A DNA stretch of 64,000 nucleotides from NCBI GenBank assembly GCA_015062685.1, contig SUUE01000001.1, positions 209,704-273,703 on the forward strand. The letters are read 5' to 3'. The position numbers and the translations under genes were made by a program. Source of the DNA: Coriobacteriaceae bacterium (GTDB lineage: Bacteria > Actinomycetota > Coriobacteriia > Coriobacteriales > Eggerthellaceae). The notes beneath the pieces are model-generated. The model was given only the letters and a program-made list of their open reading frames with translations, had not been told where the DNA came from and made no database searches. Positions 19,985 to 30,330 of this stretch are shown piece by piece (positions within the stretch are counted from its first letter, which is position 1; the number at the start of each line of letters is the position of its first letter).

Positions 19985-20353
19985 CTACAGCGTTTCCGGT
20001 GCCAGAGACACGATCTTCATGTACTTCTTCTCACGCAGCTCGCGGGCAACCGGCCCGAAGATACGCGTGCCGCGGGGGCTTCCGTCCTCGTTGATGAGAA
20101 CGGCGGCGTTCTGGTCGAACTTGATGTAGCTGCCATCGTTGCGGCGAACTTCCTTCTTCACACGCACGATGACGCAGCGCACCACGTCGCCCTTCTTGAC
20201 GCCCGCATTGGGGATAGCTTCCTTCACCGAGCAGATGATGACGTCACCGAGGCCCGCGTAACGGCGGCCAGTGCCGCCCAGGACCTTGATGCACTGCACC
20301 TTGCGGGCGCCGGAGTTATCGGCAACTGCGAGCATGGATTGCATCTGAATCAT
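19985..20353 (-). CDS. rplN: 50S ribosomal protein L14
   Basis: [39 protein letters not shown]. Confidence 0.97.
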   Translation of the reverse strand: MIQMQSMLAVADNSGARKVQCIKVLGGTGRRYAGLGDVIICSVKEAIPNAGVKKGDVVRCVIVRVKKEVRRNDGSYIKFDQNAAVLINEDGSPRGTRIFGPVARELREKKYMKIVSLAPETL

Positions 20354-20383
20354 TGCTGTACCTAACTTTCTTCCGTCGCCGAA

Positions 20384-20647
20384 CTACTTGGCGCGCTCGA
20401 CGATTTCGAGAAGACGCCAACGCTTCATCTTGGACAGCGGGCGCGTCTCCATGATGCGCACGGTGTCGCCGATGTGCGCGTCGTTGTTCTCGTCATGCGC
20501 ATGGAACTTCTTGGTCGTGGTCATCATCTTCTTGTAGATCGGGTGCGCCTTGCGCTCCTTGATCTGCACCACGATGGTCTTGTCGTTCGCATCGCTCACG
20601 ACGATGCCCTGACGGACCTTGCGGGAGTTGCGGGTTTCTTCTGCCAT
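20384..20647 (-). CDS. rpsQ: 30S ribosomal protein S17
   Basis: [32 protein letters not shown]. Confidence 0.96.
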   Translation of the reverse strand: MAEETRNSRKVRQGIVVSDANDKTIVVQIKERKAHPIYKKMMTTTKKFHAHDENNDAHIGDTVRIMETRPLSKMKRWRLLEIVERAK

Positions 20648-20664
20648 GTTCTTCCTCCCCTCCC

Positions 20665-20865
20665 TTAGTTCAGAGCCCTGAGCTCACGTGCGCGCATCTC
20701 GGTCTGGATGCGGGCGATGTCCTTCTTTACCTGGCCCACGCGGGCGGTGTTGTCGAGCTGGCTCGTGGCCATCTGGAAGCGCAGGTTGAACAGCTCAGCG
20801 CGCGCCTCCTTGAGCTTGCCCTGCAGGTCTTCTGCAGAAAGCTCGCGAATCTCTGCCGGTTTCAT
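20665..20865 (-). CDS. rpmC: 50S ribosomal protein L29
   Basis: [43 protein letters not shown]. Confidence 0.96.
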   Translation of the reverse strand: MKPAEIRELSAEDLQGKLKEARAELFNLRFQMATSQLDNTARVGQVKKDIARIQTEMRARELRALN

Positions 20866-21287
20866 TACTGCTGCCCCTCACTTTCGCGATTGACGATCTT
20901 GCACTTGATGGGCAACTTGTTCACAGCCAGACGCAAAGCTTCCTTTGCGACTTCGTCTTCGACGCCGGCGATCTCGAACATGATGCGGCCGGGCTTGACG
21001 ACTGCAACCCATGCCTCGGGATTGCCCTTGCCCGAACCCATGCGGGTCTCAGCGGGCTTCTTGGTGATCGGCTTGTCCGGGAAGATGGTGATCCAGACCT
21101 TGCCGCCACGCTTCATCTGACGAGTCATGGCAACACGAGCGGCCTCGATCTGGCGGTTGGTGATCCATGCGGCCTCGAGAGCCTGGATGCCCCACTCGCC
21201 GTTGTTCAGCCTGGTGCCACCCTTGGCCTTGCCCTTCATGGAGCCGCGCTGCACCTTGCGGTGCTTCACACGCTTAGGACTAAGCAT
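20865..21287 (-). CDS. rplP: 50S ribosomal protein L16
   Basis: [65 protein letters not shown]. Confidence 0.97.
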   Translation of the reverse strand: MLSPKRVKHRKVQRGSMKGKAKGGTRLNNGEWGIQALEAAWITNRQIEAARVAMTRQMKRGGKVWITIFPDKPITKKPAETRMGSGKGNPEAWVAVVKPGRIMFEIAGVEDEVAKEALRLAVNKLPIKCKIVNRESEGQQ

Positions 21288-22013
21288 TTACTTCGCCCCC
21301 CTTTCGTTGCGGTCGCCTCCGCGACGGTCGCGACGCGGGCGGGACGGGCGGGACGTACCCTCGAGCTGGGGCTGCGGAGCCTTCTGGCCGGGCAGCACCT
21401 CGCCGTGGTAGATCCACACCTGCACGCCGATGGAACCCATCGTCGTAGCTGCGGTAGCGAAGCCGAAGTCGATCTTGGCGCGCAGCGTGTGACGCGGCAC
21501 GCGGCCCTCGGCGTACCACTCGCGGCGGCACATCTCCGCGCCACCGAGGCGGCCGGAGCACTGGATACGGATGCCCTCGCAGCCGCTCTTGCGGGCGGAC
21601 TGGACGGCCTTGCGCATGGCGCGACGGAACGCCACGCGGCCCTCGAGCTGCTCGGCAACCGACTGGGCGACCAGGTTCGCATCGAGCTCGGGGCGCTTGA
21701 CCTCGATGACCTCGATGGAAACGTTGCCCGTGGCAACCTGCTGCAGCTTCTTGCGAAGGGCGTCGATCTCGGAGCCCTTCTTGCCGATCACGACACCCGG
21801 GCGGGCGGTCGTGATGATGACCTTGGTCTTGTCGCCGGCGCGCTCGATCTCGACGCGAGCGACGGCGGCACGGGCGAGCTCCTTGTTCAGGAATTCGCGA
21901 ATGGCCAGGTCATTCTCAAGGTTGGCAGCGTAATCCTTGTCCGCATACCAGCGGCTGCGCCAATCCTCGGTGATGCCCAGACGGAAACCGGTGGGGCTTA
22001 CTTTCTGACCCAT
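21288..22013 (-). CDS. rpsC: 30S ribosomal protein S3
   Basis: [42 protein letters not shown]. Confidence 0.97.
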   Translation of the reverse strand: MGQKVSPTGFRLGITEDWRSRWYADKDYAANLENDLAIREFLNKELARAAVARVEIERAGDKTKVIITTARPGVVIGKKGSEIDALRKKLQQVATGNVSIEVIEVKRPELDANLVAQSVAEQLEGRVAFRRAMRKAVQSARKSGCEGIRIQCSGRLGGAEMCRREWYAEGRVPRHTLRAKIDFGFATAATTMGSIGVQVWIYHGEVLPGQKAPQPQLEGTSRPSRPRRDRRGGDRNERGAK

Positions 22014-22019
22014 AAGGCT

Positions 22020-22361
22020 TTATGCCTCCTCTCGCGTTGCGACGATAATCGTGATGTGGCTGGTGCGCTTGCGAATACGGCTCGCGCTGCCCTTGGCGCG
22101 CGGACGAATGCGCTTCATGGTCGGGCCCTCGTCGACGAAGCACGTCTTGACATACAGCGACTCGGGATCGACATGGTAAAGGTTCTCTGCGTTGGCCACG
22201 GCCGAGTTCAGCGTCTTCTCGACGGTCTCGGCGATAGCGCGGTTCGTGAAGGCCAGGATCTCGCGAGCCTGGACGACCGACTTGCCACGGACCAGGTCCA
22301 CGACGATGCGCGCCTTGCGGGGCGAAACGCGGACGTAGCGTGCAATTGCTTTAGCTTCCAT
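22020..22361 (-). CDS. rplV: 50S ribosomal protein L22
   Basis: [41 protein letters not shown]. Confidence 0.97.
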   Translation of the reverse strand: MEAKAIARYVRVSPRKARIVVDLVRGKSVVQAREILAFTNRAIAETVEKTLNSAVANAENLYHVDPESLYVKTCFVDEGPTMKRIRPRAKGSASRIRKRTSHITIIVATREEA

Positions 22362-22373
22362 TATTCACCCCTC

Positions 22374-22640
22374 CTATTTCTTGTCGCCGGCATGACCGCG
22401 GAAGGTGCGGGTGGGCGCGAACTCGCCCAGCTTGTGGCCGACCATGGACTCGGTAATGTATACGGGCACGTGCTTGCGGCCGTCGTGCACGGCGATCGTG
22501 TGGCCGACCATCTCCGGGAAGATGGTGGACGCGCGCGACCAGGTCTTCACGACGTTCTTCTCGCCAGCAGCGTTCATAGCCGCGATTCGGCTGAGAAGGC
22601 GCGGCTCGACGAAAGGCCCTTTCTTCAAACTTCTGCTCAC
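22374..22640 (-). CDS. rpsS: 30S ribosomal protein S19
   Basis: [23 protein letters not shown]...[45 protein letters not shown]. Confidence 0.97.
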   Translation of the reverse strand: MSRSLKKGPFVEPRLLSRIAAMNAAGEKNVVKTWSRASTIFPEMVGHTIAVHDGRKHVPVYITESMVGHKLGEFAPTRTFRGHAGDKK

Positions 22641-22664
22641 TGTTTCTCCTTACGTGAAAGCCGC

Positions 22665-23495
22665 TTACTTCTTGCGCCTGCGGATGATCAGGCGGCTCGA
22701 AGCCTTCTTCGGGTTGCGGGTGCGATGGCCCTTGGTGGGAACGCCCCACGGGGTGACCGGATGACGACCCGAGGACTTGTTCTTGCCCTCGCCACCGCCA
22801 TGCGGGTGGTCGATCGGGTTCATGACGGTACCGCGGACGGTCGGGCGGATGCCCTTCCAGCGGCTACGGCCGGCCTTGCCGATCTTGATGTTGCTGTGCT
22901 CGGCATTGCCCACCTCGCCGACGGTGGCGCGGCAGGTCAGCAGAACACGGCGCATCTCGGAGGACGGCATGCGCAGGATGGCGTACTTGCCTTCCTTACC
23001 CATGAGCTGGATGCTCGTGCCAGCCGAACGGGCGATTGCAGCGCCCTTGCCGGGCTGCAGCTCGACGGCATGCACGAGGGTGCCGACGGGGATGTTCGCC
23101 AGCGGCAGAGCGTTGCCGGGCTTGATGTCGGCTTCGGGGCCGGAAACGACGATGTCGCCCACCTTGAGGCCCTTCGGATGCAGGATGTAGCGCTTCTCGC
23201 CATCCATGTAGTGCAGCAGCGCGATGCGCGCAGTGCGGTTGGGGTCGTACTCGATGGTCGCAACCTTGGCGGGCACGCCGTCCTTGTTGCGCTTGAAATC
23301 GATGATACGGTAACGGCGCTTGTGGCCACCGCCCTGATGGCGGGTGGTGATGCGGCCGTAGTTGTTGCGGCCGGCATGCTTCTTCAGCGGCGCAACAAGC
23401 GACTTCTCGGGCTTGCTCCTGGTGATTTCCGCGAAATCGGAAACCATCATGAAGCGGCGGCCGGGAGAGGTCGGCTTATACTGCTTGACTCCCAT
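22665..23495 (-). CDS. rplB: 50S ribosomal protein L2
   Basis: [33 protein letters not shown]...[10 protein letters not shown]. Confidence 0.97.
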   Translation of the reverse strand: MGVKQYKPTSPGRRFMMVSDFAEITRSKPEKSLVAPLKKHAGRNNYGRITTRHQGGGHKRRYRIIDFKRNKDGVPAKVATIEYDPNRTARIALLHYMDGEKRYILHPKGLKVGDIVVSGPEADIKPGNALPLANIPVGTLVHAVELQPGKGAAIARSAGTSIQLMGKEGKYAILRMPSSEMRRVLLTCRATVGEVGNAEHSNIKIGKAGRSRWKGIRPTVRGTVMNPIDHPHGGGEGKNKSSGRHPVTPWGVPTKGHRTRNPKKASSRLIIRRRKK

Positions 23496-23698
23496 CTTCC
23501 TTCTTCTTCCTTCTTCGTGAGGACCCGCCGCCTTTGCGACATCGCCCTCTGTGCTTTAGACCCTTGCTCGCACGCCTCGTCGTACCCCAAGGGTCCCTGT
23601 CCTTCGTGAATTACGCTCGCCGAATGGCGTCTGAAGAGGCAAACGCCCCGACCCCGTAATCCACGCGCCCGGGTGTATCCATACACGCGCAGACGCAA
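23496..23698 (-). promoter_or_regulatory. ~200-nt mRNA leader upstream of rplB with two strong hairpins (candidate r-protein autoregulatory leader)
   Basis: Reverse strand: GGCGTTTG-CCTCTT-CAGACGCC (23626-23647) and GACCCTTG-21 nt-CAAGGGTC (23559-23595). Confidence 0.55.
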
Positions 23699-23704
23699 AG
23701 AAAC

Positions 23705-23733
23705 ATTATAGGGATGGTGGGGCTGGCCTGCAA
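23705..23733 (-). promoter_or_regulatory. Sigma70-type promoter for the rplB-secY operon
   Basis: Reverse strand TTGCAG-N17-TATAAT (-35 at 23733-23728, -10 at 23710-23705). Confidence 0.8.
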
Positions 23734-23787
23734 GAACTCGTTTTTCAGCACACAAGCCGCCCACAAGTGGCGTTTGACGTGCTGTCC

Positions 23788-23929
23788 GCTTTTGGGGCGC
23801 GGGCGCGCGGGCTACGCTCGCCGCGTCGTCGTCGCGAGCTAACTTTTTTCGCAAGTTCGGCGAAAAAAGTGGATCTCGCTCCTCCTTTGGCTTGACCTCG
23901 CTTCGCCCGCGCGCCCGCGCCCCAAAAGC
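23788..23929 (-). repeat. Covarying-stem structured element, copy B
   Basis: Outer arms GCTTTTGGGGCGCGGGCGCGCGGGC / perfect reverse complement; inner hairpin ACTTTTTTCGC-7 nt-GCGAAAAAAGT. Confidence 0.9.
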
Positions 23930-23950
23930 TCCCCTCTCCCGGATAGCGAA

Positions 23951-23986
23951 AGGACCCGCGAGGTTGTCGCGGGTCCTTTTTCTTTC
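23951..23986. terminator. Rho-independent terminator between tig and the rplB promoter (T-tract strongest on + strand, possibly bidirectional)
   Basis: GGACCCGCGAGGTTGTCGCGGGTCCTTTTTCTTTCT. Confidence 0.65.
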
Positions 23987-24004
23987 TAGAAAGAAAGTCA
24001 GACG

Positions 24005-25309
24005 CTAGCCGACTATGGTGGGTTGGCCGTAGCTGATGTCGGCGGTTTCTACGAGGTGCTTGCAGGCGCGCAGGCGCTCGGCGGCCTCGCGGAGGGCGAA
24101 GCCCAGGCCGTTCTTCTCCATCTGCTTGCGGGCGCCGCGCGGGTTGCGGGGGTTCACCTGGAAGCAGGCGTCGTCGAGGTCCTGGTCGGTGTAGGACAGG
24201 CCGTGGTGCTTGTAGTAGGCGTCGAGGCAGTAGCCCTGGACGAGCGACTGGCGCATGGAGACCATCGTGGTCATGTTCACCTGCTGCTCGCCGCCGTTCT
24301 TCTCGCAGAACTCCTCCCAGCTCTGGCCGGAAGCGGCAACCTGCTGGCGCAGGTTCTTCTGCTGCTCGCGCATGGCGCCCTCGTAGATCTCGTCGGGGAT
24401 GCTGCCCTCGAAGCGCTCGGACAGCGCGCGTGCTGCCAGGTTGCGCTTGTAGTCCTCGTAGTAAGCCTCGCGCTCCTTGTTGATCTTCTTGCCGAAGTCC
24501 TCGCGCATGTCGGCGAGCGACTTGTACATGGGCATGTTCTTCTCGATCCACTCGTCATCGATGACGGGGACGACTTCCTTCTGCACCTCGAGCAGGGTCA
24601 CGGTGGTCTCGTAGGTCTCCATGATCTCGTTCATGTCCTCATCCAGGCCCGGTCCCTCGAAGGTGAACGTGCGGGTCTCCCCCACTTCCATGCCCACGAG
24701 GTTCTCGTCGAAGCCGACCGGCATGAGGTCCTGTCCCAGGCTGTAGGAGCGGCCCTCGGTGGTCAGGCCGGCGATGATCTCGCCGTCCTTCTTGGTTTCC
24801 ATCTTGATCTTGCAGTTATCCTTCGCCCCCAGCGGGTGCGGGTCGGTGGCGACGAACGTGGTGTAGTTGCTGGCGAGCTCGCCGATCTGCTGGTCGATGG
24901 CTTCCTCGTCGCTCTCGAACGGCTGGGCGTTGAACTTCACCGGGCCGTAATCGCTCAGCTCGTAGGTGGGCTTCGGCACCACGTCGAGCGTGAACTGGAA
25001 CGACTTGCCGCGCTTCATCATGGTGTCCGCCTGGGGAACCGGCGTGAACGCGGGGACCAGGTTGTGCTTGTTGAGCGCAGGAGCCACGAGCATCTCGACG
25101 GCCTGGGGCGCGACGGCGGAATCGAGGTCGCGGATGCCGAGCTGCTCGGCCACGACCTGCTGCGGGGTCTTGCCCTGCTGCGGGCGAATGCCCATCTGCA
25201 TGCAGAACACCTCGGACGCCCTGTTGAGCGCATCGCTCACGTCAGAGGTGGAAGCGGTAACGTCGAGCTTGATGTGCCCGTCGTCGGTTTTCTTCTTAAC
25301 AACCTTCAT
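24005..25309 (-). CDS. tig: Trigger factor (peptidyl-prolyl isomerase chaperone)
   Basis: 434 aa; MKVVKKKTDDGHIKLDVTASTSDVSDALNRASEVFCMQMGIRPQQGKTPQQVV; FKBP-like and C-terminal chaperone segments. Confidence 0.88.
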   Translation of the reverse strand: MKVVKKKTDDGHIKLDVTASTSDVSDALNRASEVFCMQMGIRPQQGKTPQQVVAEQLGIRDLDSAVAPQAVEMLVAPALNKHNLVPAFTPVPQADTMMKRGKSFQFTLDVVPKPTYELSDYGPVKFNAQPFESDEEAIDQQIGELASNYTTFVATDPHPLGAKDNCKIKMETKKDGEIIAGLTTEGRSYSLGQDLMPVGFDENLVGMEVGETRTFTFEGPGLDEDMNEIMETYETTVTLLEVQKEVVPVIDDEWIEKNMPMYKSLADMREDFGKKINKEREAYYEDYKRNLAARALSERFEGSIPDEIYEGAMREQQKNLRQQVAASGQSWEEFCEKNGGEQQVNMTTMVSMRQSLVQGYCLDAYYKHHGLSYTDQDLDDACFQVNPRNPRGARKQMEKNGLGFALREAAERLRACKHLVETADISYGQPTIVG

Positions 25310-25420
25310 ACTAAAAAGCCCTCCCTTGTGGGTTGTGAACGCAAAGAGGTATTTTAGCGTAATTACGCCCCGCGGGACAGGGGGTATTGTGGGCCTCCGA
25401 CGGCAATGAGCGGTCGGGTT

Positions 25421-25594
25421 GCGCGCTTCGCGCGCGGGCGCTCGGAGAGCGCCCCTACAGGGCGTTTCGCCAGGGAGGGCGTCTTCTGCTCGGAAGCGCC
25501 TGTATGGGCGCGCTTCGCGCGCGGGCGCTCGGAGAGCGCCCCTACAGGGCGTTTCGCCAGGGAGGGCGTCTTCTGCTCGGAAGCGCCTGTAGGG
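25421..25594. repeat. Two-copy tandem direct repeat, period 87 bp, containing REP-like palindromes
   Basis: GCGCGCTTCGCGCGCGGGCGCTCGGAGAGCGCCCCTACAGGGCGTTTCGCCAGGGAGGGCGTCTTCTGCTCGGAAGCGCCTGTA... at 25421 and 25508. Confidence 0.9.
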
Positions 25595-25631
25595 GCGCTC
25601 TCCGAGCGCCCGCCGCCGAAGGCGGCATTTC

Positions 25632-28253
25632 TTATTCGTTCGACTTGAGGCTTTCCACCATGTCCACTTTGCGGAGCTTGGGCAGCATGAGGAGCATCGA
25701 GATGCCCGAGAACACGAGCGTGAGCACGTAGCCCCATATGAAGCTTGGCGTGTGGATGGCGCGGCCGAACATGACCTGGTCCACTTCGGCGGTCGTGACC
25801 ACGAAGCCCTCCAGCAGCACGCCGAGCCCGAGGCCGATGGCGCCGCCGATGATGGCGAGCAGCGCGATCTCGCGGAAGATGTAGGCGTACGTCTCGCGCC
25901 GCGTGAAGCCGAGCACCTTGAGCGTCGCGATCTCGCGGATGCGCTCCTCGATGTTGATGTTCGTGAGGTTGTAGAGCACGATGAAGGCGAGCAGCGCGGC
26001 CGACACGACGAGCACGACCACGATGAGGTCGACGCTTCGCAGCATGGTGCGGTAGGTCTCGATGGCCTCGTCGTTGTAGGAGAGCGTCTTCACGAGGCCG
26101 CTCTCGCGCAGCAGCGCGTCCAGCCGGTCGCGGGCGGCGTCGTCGTCGACCACGTTCGCGAAGATGGCGTTCATGGCGGGCGGCGAGCCCACTTCCCGCT
26201 CGAACGTCTCGGGCGTCACGTAGACGTAGTTATATATGTAGTTCTCGAACAGCGCGCCCACCTCGTAGCGGTAGTCCGTGGGAAGCGCGTTGCCCATCTC
26301 GTCCTGGGGGCTGAGCGTGATGCTGTCGCCCGTGCCGATGCCCAGCTCCTGCGCGATCTTCTCGTTGACGATGGCGGTGCCGCCCTCGATGGCGAGCGGG
26401 TCGTGGCCGAGCCTCGTGCGGATGGTGCGCATCTCCGCGAACGCAGCGGCGTCCTCGGGCACGACGATGTCGATGCGCTTGCCCGATGCGCGCGGACCGC
26501 TCGAGAGCATGGTCTCGACGTGCGCGTTCGTGCGGCTCTCGACGGCACCCGACTCGTCGAGCAAGTCGTTCACGTGGGCGCGCTGCGAGTCGTCGAGCTT
26601 ATCCTCGAGCATGATTAGCGCGTTGTGGTGGATGATCTCGCCGTACTGCTTGTCGATGATGTCGTTGATGGCGTCGTGCAGCCCCAGCCCCGTGAGGAGC
26701 AGCGCCGTGCAGCCCGCGATGCCTATGACGGTCATGACGAAGCGCCGCTTGTAGCGGAAGATGTTGCGGCACGTGACCTTCCACGTGAACGAGAGACGGC
26801 TCCACAGCGGCGTGATGCGCTCGAGCAGGATGCGCTTGCCCGCCTTCGGGGCGCGCGGCAGCATGAGCGCCGAGGGCCGCTCGCGCAGCGTGGCCGCGAC
26901 CGAGGCCCACGTGGCAACGAGCGTGACGCCGATGGCCAGGCCTGCCGAGAGCGCCGAAATGCCCGCGTCCACGGGCAGTGGGCCAGCCGGCACGTAGTAC
27001 ATGATGGCGTAGGCGTTCATGATGACACCGGGGAGCAGCTTCGAGAGCACGGCAATGCCGATGGCCGAGCCCAGGGCGCTCGCGAGCAACACGTAGCCGA
27101 CGTACTTGAGCGTGATGCTGCCGCGGCTGTAGCCGAGCGCCTTGTACGTGCCGATGAGCTGGCGCTCCTCGTCCACCATGCGCGTCATGGTGGTGAGCGC
27201 CACGAGCGCGGCCACGAGGAAGAAGATGAACGGGAAGATGCTCGCGATGTGGTCCACGCGGTCCGCGTCGGCGATGAACGACGCGGTGCCCGTGTTCTTG
27301 TCGCGGCCCATGACGAGCCAGGTGGGCGGCTCCGGGTCGTCGACCTCGGCCTGCGTGTGCGAGAGGCGGTACTCCGCGAGGTCGAGCAGCCCGTCGTAGG
27401 TGGTCATGTTGCCGTAGAGGCTGTTCGTGATGGAGTCGAGGCGCGCCTGGCAGCGCTCGCCCTCGATGGATTCAACCTGCGCTTTCGCCTCGTCGACGAT
27501 CTGGTCGTAGGCCTCGGTGCCGTAGTCTGCCTCGCGCGCGCCCTTCACCGTGAGCAGCGCATCGGTGTAGGGGTAATCGCCGGTGAAGGTGCTGTCGGTC
27601 ACGTAGACCACCTGCTGCACCACGCCCGATCCGAGCGTGCTCGGGTCGATGGCCGCCGATGAGATGTAGAACGGCATGTGCGCCGTGCCCACCACCGTGA
27701 GCGTGCGCGTGGCGAACGTATCGTCGAGATCGCTCGTGCCTTGTTCGAGCTTCACCTCGCTGCCGATGCCGATGCCCTGGCTGAGCACGCGGTCGGCTGA
27801 GATGAGGCACTCCCCCGGCTTCCCGGGCCAGCGGCCCTCCTCCAGGATGAGGCGGTTCAGGTAGTTCGGGTCGTCGGATTCCACCGTCATGCCATCGGCC
27901 GCCATGCTGGACGACGCGGCTGCAGCGGGCAGCGCGTGCACGCGCGTCGTGTAGGTGGTGCCCTCGATCTGCGCGAGCGCGTCGGCCTGGCGCGCGCCCA
28001 TGACGGACTCGACGGCCGGCAGCTCGGCGAGCGCGCTTAGATCGTCGTCCTCGAGCCCCATCGTGCCCACGACGCGCACGTCGTAGGTGCGCGTGGCGTC
28101 CAGGTAGCGATCGAGCGCCACGTGCATGTCCGGCGCCGTCATGCGCAGGCCCGCGTAGAAGCCCGCGCCGAGCGCCACGATAGCGAGCAGCGCCAGGAAC
28201 CGCCCCGGCTTGCGGCTGATCGTTCGCAGGAACTCTTTCAGATGCGCGCTCAT
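25632..28253 (-). CDS. ABC transporter permease with FtsX domains (MacB/LolC-like)
   Basis: 873 aa; FtsX signatures (RMVDEERQLIGTYKALGYSRGSI; NIEERIREIATLKVLGFTRRETYAYIFRE). Confidence 0.9.
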   Translation of the reverse strand: MSAHLKEFLRTISRKPGRFLALLAIVALGAGFYAGLRMTAPDMHVALDRYLDATRTYDVRVVGTMGLEDDDLSALAELPAVESVMGARQADALAQIEGTTYTTRVHALPAAAASSSMAADGMTVESDDPNYLNRLILEEGRWPGKPGECLISADRVLSQGIGIGSEVKLEQGTSDLDDTFATRTLTVVGTAHMPFYISSAAIDPSTLGSGVVQQVVYVTDSTFTGDYPYTDALLTVKGAREADYGTEAYDQIVDEAKAQVESIEGERCQARLDSITNSLYGNMTTYDGLLDLAEYRLSHTQAEVDDPEPPTWLVMGRDKNTGTASFIADADRVDHIASIFPFIFFLVAALVALTTMTRMVDEERQLIGTYKALGYSRGSITLKYVGYVLLASALGSAIGIAVLSKLLPGVIMNAYAIMYYVPAGPLPVDAGISALSAGLAIGVTLVATWASVAATLRERPSALMLPRAPKAGKRILLERITPLWSRLSFTWKVTCRNIFRYKRRFVMTVIGIAGCTALLLTGLGLHDAINDIIDKQYGEIIHHNALIMLEDKLDDSQRAHVNDLLDESGAVESRTNAHVETMLSSGPRASGKRIDIVVPEDAAAFAEMRTIRTRLGHDPLAIEGGTAIVNEKIAQELGIGTGDSITLSPQDEMGNALPTDYRYEVGALFENYIYNYVYVTPETFEREVGSPPAMNAIFANVVDDDAARDRLDALLRESGLVKTLSYNDEAIETYRTMLRSVDLIVVVLVVSAALLAFIVLYNLTNINIEERIREIATLKVLGFTRRETYAYIFREIALLAIIGGAIGLGLGVLLEGFVVTTAEVDQVMFGRAIHTPSFIWGYVLTLVFSGISMLLMLPKLRKVDMVESLKSNE

Positions 28254-28286
28254 ACGCCCCTTCTCATTACACCAGAGAGTCGCGAT

Positions 28287-28415
28287 GTTTCGGCAGCCTT
28301 CGGGAGGTTCGCCCTGTGCCGGCGATTACGCAGCCGCAACATCTCAATGTTGGCAAGCGCTTCCGGCGAGCACCCCGAGTCGGCACGGGGCGAGCCGCCC
28401 GAAGGTTGCCGAAAC
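28287..28415. repeat. Single ~129-bp inverted-repeat structure between ABC permease and ATPase genes
   Basis: GTTTCGGCAGCCTTCGGGAGGTTCGCCCTGTGCCG ... CGGCACGGGGCGAGCCGCCCGAAGGTTGCCGAAAC; inner CAACATctcaATGTTG. Confidence 0.85.
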
Positions 28416-28427
28416 CTATCGACCCCC

Positions 28428-29129
28428 CTACCACTCAAGGGTCTCGGCGCTCACGGGGTGTTCGTTCACCTCCACGCGGTCCGCGCGGCCCTCGCGCACG
28501 TGGATGACGCGGTCGGCGATTGCGGTGAAAGCCGAGTTGTGCGTGATGAGCACGACGGTCTTGCCCGTGTCGTAGCAGGTGGTCTGCAGCAGGCGCAGGA
28601 TCGCCTTGCCCGTGCGGTAGTCGAGCGCGCCGGTGGGCTCGTCACAGAGCAAGAGCTTCGGGTTCTTCGCCAACGCACGGGCGATGGCCACGCGCTGCTG
28701 CTCGCCGCCGGAGAGCTGCGCGGGGAAATTGTCCATGCGGCTGGCGAGCCCCACCTGCTCGAGCACTTCGGCCGCGTCGAGCGGGTCGGTGCAGATCTGG
28801 CTCGCTAGCTCCACGTTCTCCTTGGCGGTGAGGTTCTGCACCAGGTTGTAGAACTGGAACACGAAGCCGATGTCGTAGCGGCGGTAGTACGTGAGCTCCT
28901 TCTCGTCGAACGCGCTCACCTCGCGGCCGTCCAGGACGATGCTCCCCGACGTGCACGAGTCCATGCCGCCGAGCATGTTGAGCAGCGTCGTCTTGCCCGC
29001 GCCCGACGGGCCCACGACCACGACGAGCTCGCCTTGCTCGATCTCGAACGACATGCCGGATACGGCCGAGACTTCCACCTCGCCCATCTGGTAGACCTTG
29101 CACACATCACGGAACTCGACAAATGCCAC
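28428..29129 (-). CDS. ABC transporter ATP-binding protein (MacB/LolD-like)
   Basis: Walker [43 protein letters not shown] start with GGGGG RBS. Confidence 0.92.
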   Translation of the reverse strand: MAFVEFRDVCKVYQMGEVEVSAVSGMSFEIEQGELVVVVGPSGAGKTTLLNMLGGMDSCTSGSIVLDGREVSAFDEKELTYYRRYDIGFVFQFYNLVQNLTAKENVELASQICTDPLDAAEVLEQVGLASRMDNFPAQLSGGEQQRVAIARALAKNPKLLLCDEPTGALDYRTGKAILRLLQTTCYDTGKTVVLITHNSAFTAIADRVIHVREGRADRVEVNEHPVSAETLEW

Positions 29130-29244
29130 GGGAACCCCCTTCGTTTTTGCCAATAATACACGAAAGCGCCCGATGTGAGCGCTTCCGTGCTGGAGGGGGC
29201 TGATGTGTTGCGCGAGACGTTGCCGTCCCGTTACGCGCAAGGCG

Positions 29245-29937
29245 CTACTTGGCCCTCGTGACGTTGCAGAGCAGCTCGTCGAGGCCCGCGCCGTCCGCGG
29301 AGGTGGCGGTGGCCACCAGGAAGTAGTCGCCCTGCTTCTCGATAAGGGCCTGCTGGGCGAACGTCTGGCCGTTCACGAGGACGGAGCGCTTCATGGCAGC
29401 GAACTCGTCGCCGCTCTCGTTGTTCTTGTAAGTGCCGGCCTCGCCCGACCCGGTGGCCATGTACTTCGCGAAGCCGTCGGCGTCGAGCGCCTTGGCCTCG
29501 GGCGTTCCCGCGTAGACCACCGAGATGCTGACCGTCGGATAGGCGTCGCCGAAGGAAGCCGCCGCGTCGAAGTATTCCGCACCCTGCTGGAGCCGCTCGA
29601 CGGCCTGCTCGTTCGTGAGGTCGCCGCCGTTCAGCTCGGCGAGCTGGTCGGCGGTGTAGAACTTGAAGCCCTCGGGCAACTTGAACTGCACCTTGAAGTA
29701 GTCGTTCGCGTACGTGTCACCGCTGATGGCGCCCTTGACGGTGGGCGCCGATGCGGAACTTGCGCTCGTTGACGATGCGTCTGACACCGCGGAGGATGCC
29801 GCCGAGGTGGAAGCGGAGGCGCTGCCCGAGCTCGCCGCGCTCGAGGCCGCCTGGGAGCCCGACCCGCCGCACGCCGAGATGACGAGCGCCATGGTCAGCG
29901 CCGCTGTCAGGGCGATCGCCCTTCCGAATGTCTTCAT
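29245..29937 (-). CDS. Putative lipoprotein, Ser/Ala-rich linker
   Basis: Lipobox MKTFGRAIALTAALTMALVISACGGSGSQ; no recognised catalytic domain. Confidence 0.75.
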   Translation of the reverse strand: MKTFGRAIALTAALTMALVISACGGSGSQAASSAASSGSASASTSAASSAVSDASSTSASSASAPTVKGAISGDTYANDYFKVQFKLPEGFKFYTADQLAELNGGDLTNEQAVERLQQGAEYFDAAASFGDAYPTVSISVVYAGTPEAKALDADGFAKYMATGSGEAGTYKNNESGDEFAAMKRSVLVNGQTFAQQALIEKQGDYFLVATATSADGAGLDELLCNVTRAK

Positions 29938-30083
29938 GCTGCACCTCCCCTTCCGGGCCCCGCTGGGCCCTTCGCTTCCCAACGCAGTGCATACAGCTGC
30001 ATAGTATCAACTCCCCGCCCCTTCCCGTATTCCAGTTTGGCAACGGTTGCGCGGGGCGCAGGGCTCGTTGCAGGTGGGTATGC

Positions 30084-30288
30084 TGGCAGGATTTCGCGCT
30101 AATCTGAAAAATGTCGGGTTCCATCCACGATTACGGGCTTTCGTGGCAGGATACGGCGCTAGTCTGAAAGGCTTTGGCGGGATATCGCGTTAGTCTGAAA
30201 GCAATTGGCAGAATATGGCGCTAGTCTGATTGATTCGTTTCAGAATAGCGCGAAATCCTACCACGAAAGGCAGTTTTTCTTTCTCGAG
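30084..30288. repeat. 205-bp modular palindromic element, copy 2 (subtype A: 0/60/91/122)
   Basis: Units at 30084, 30144, 30175, 30206 and inverted unit ending 30263. Confidence 0.92.
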
Positions 30289-30330
30289 GTGCCTCAGACG
30301 CACTGGGAACTGGCACGGCGAGGCCGGGCA

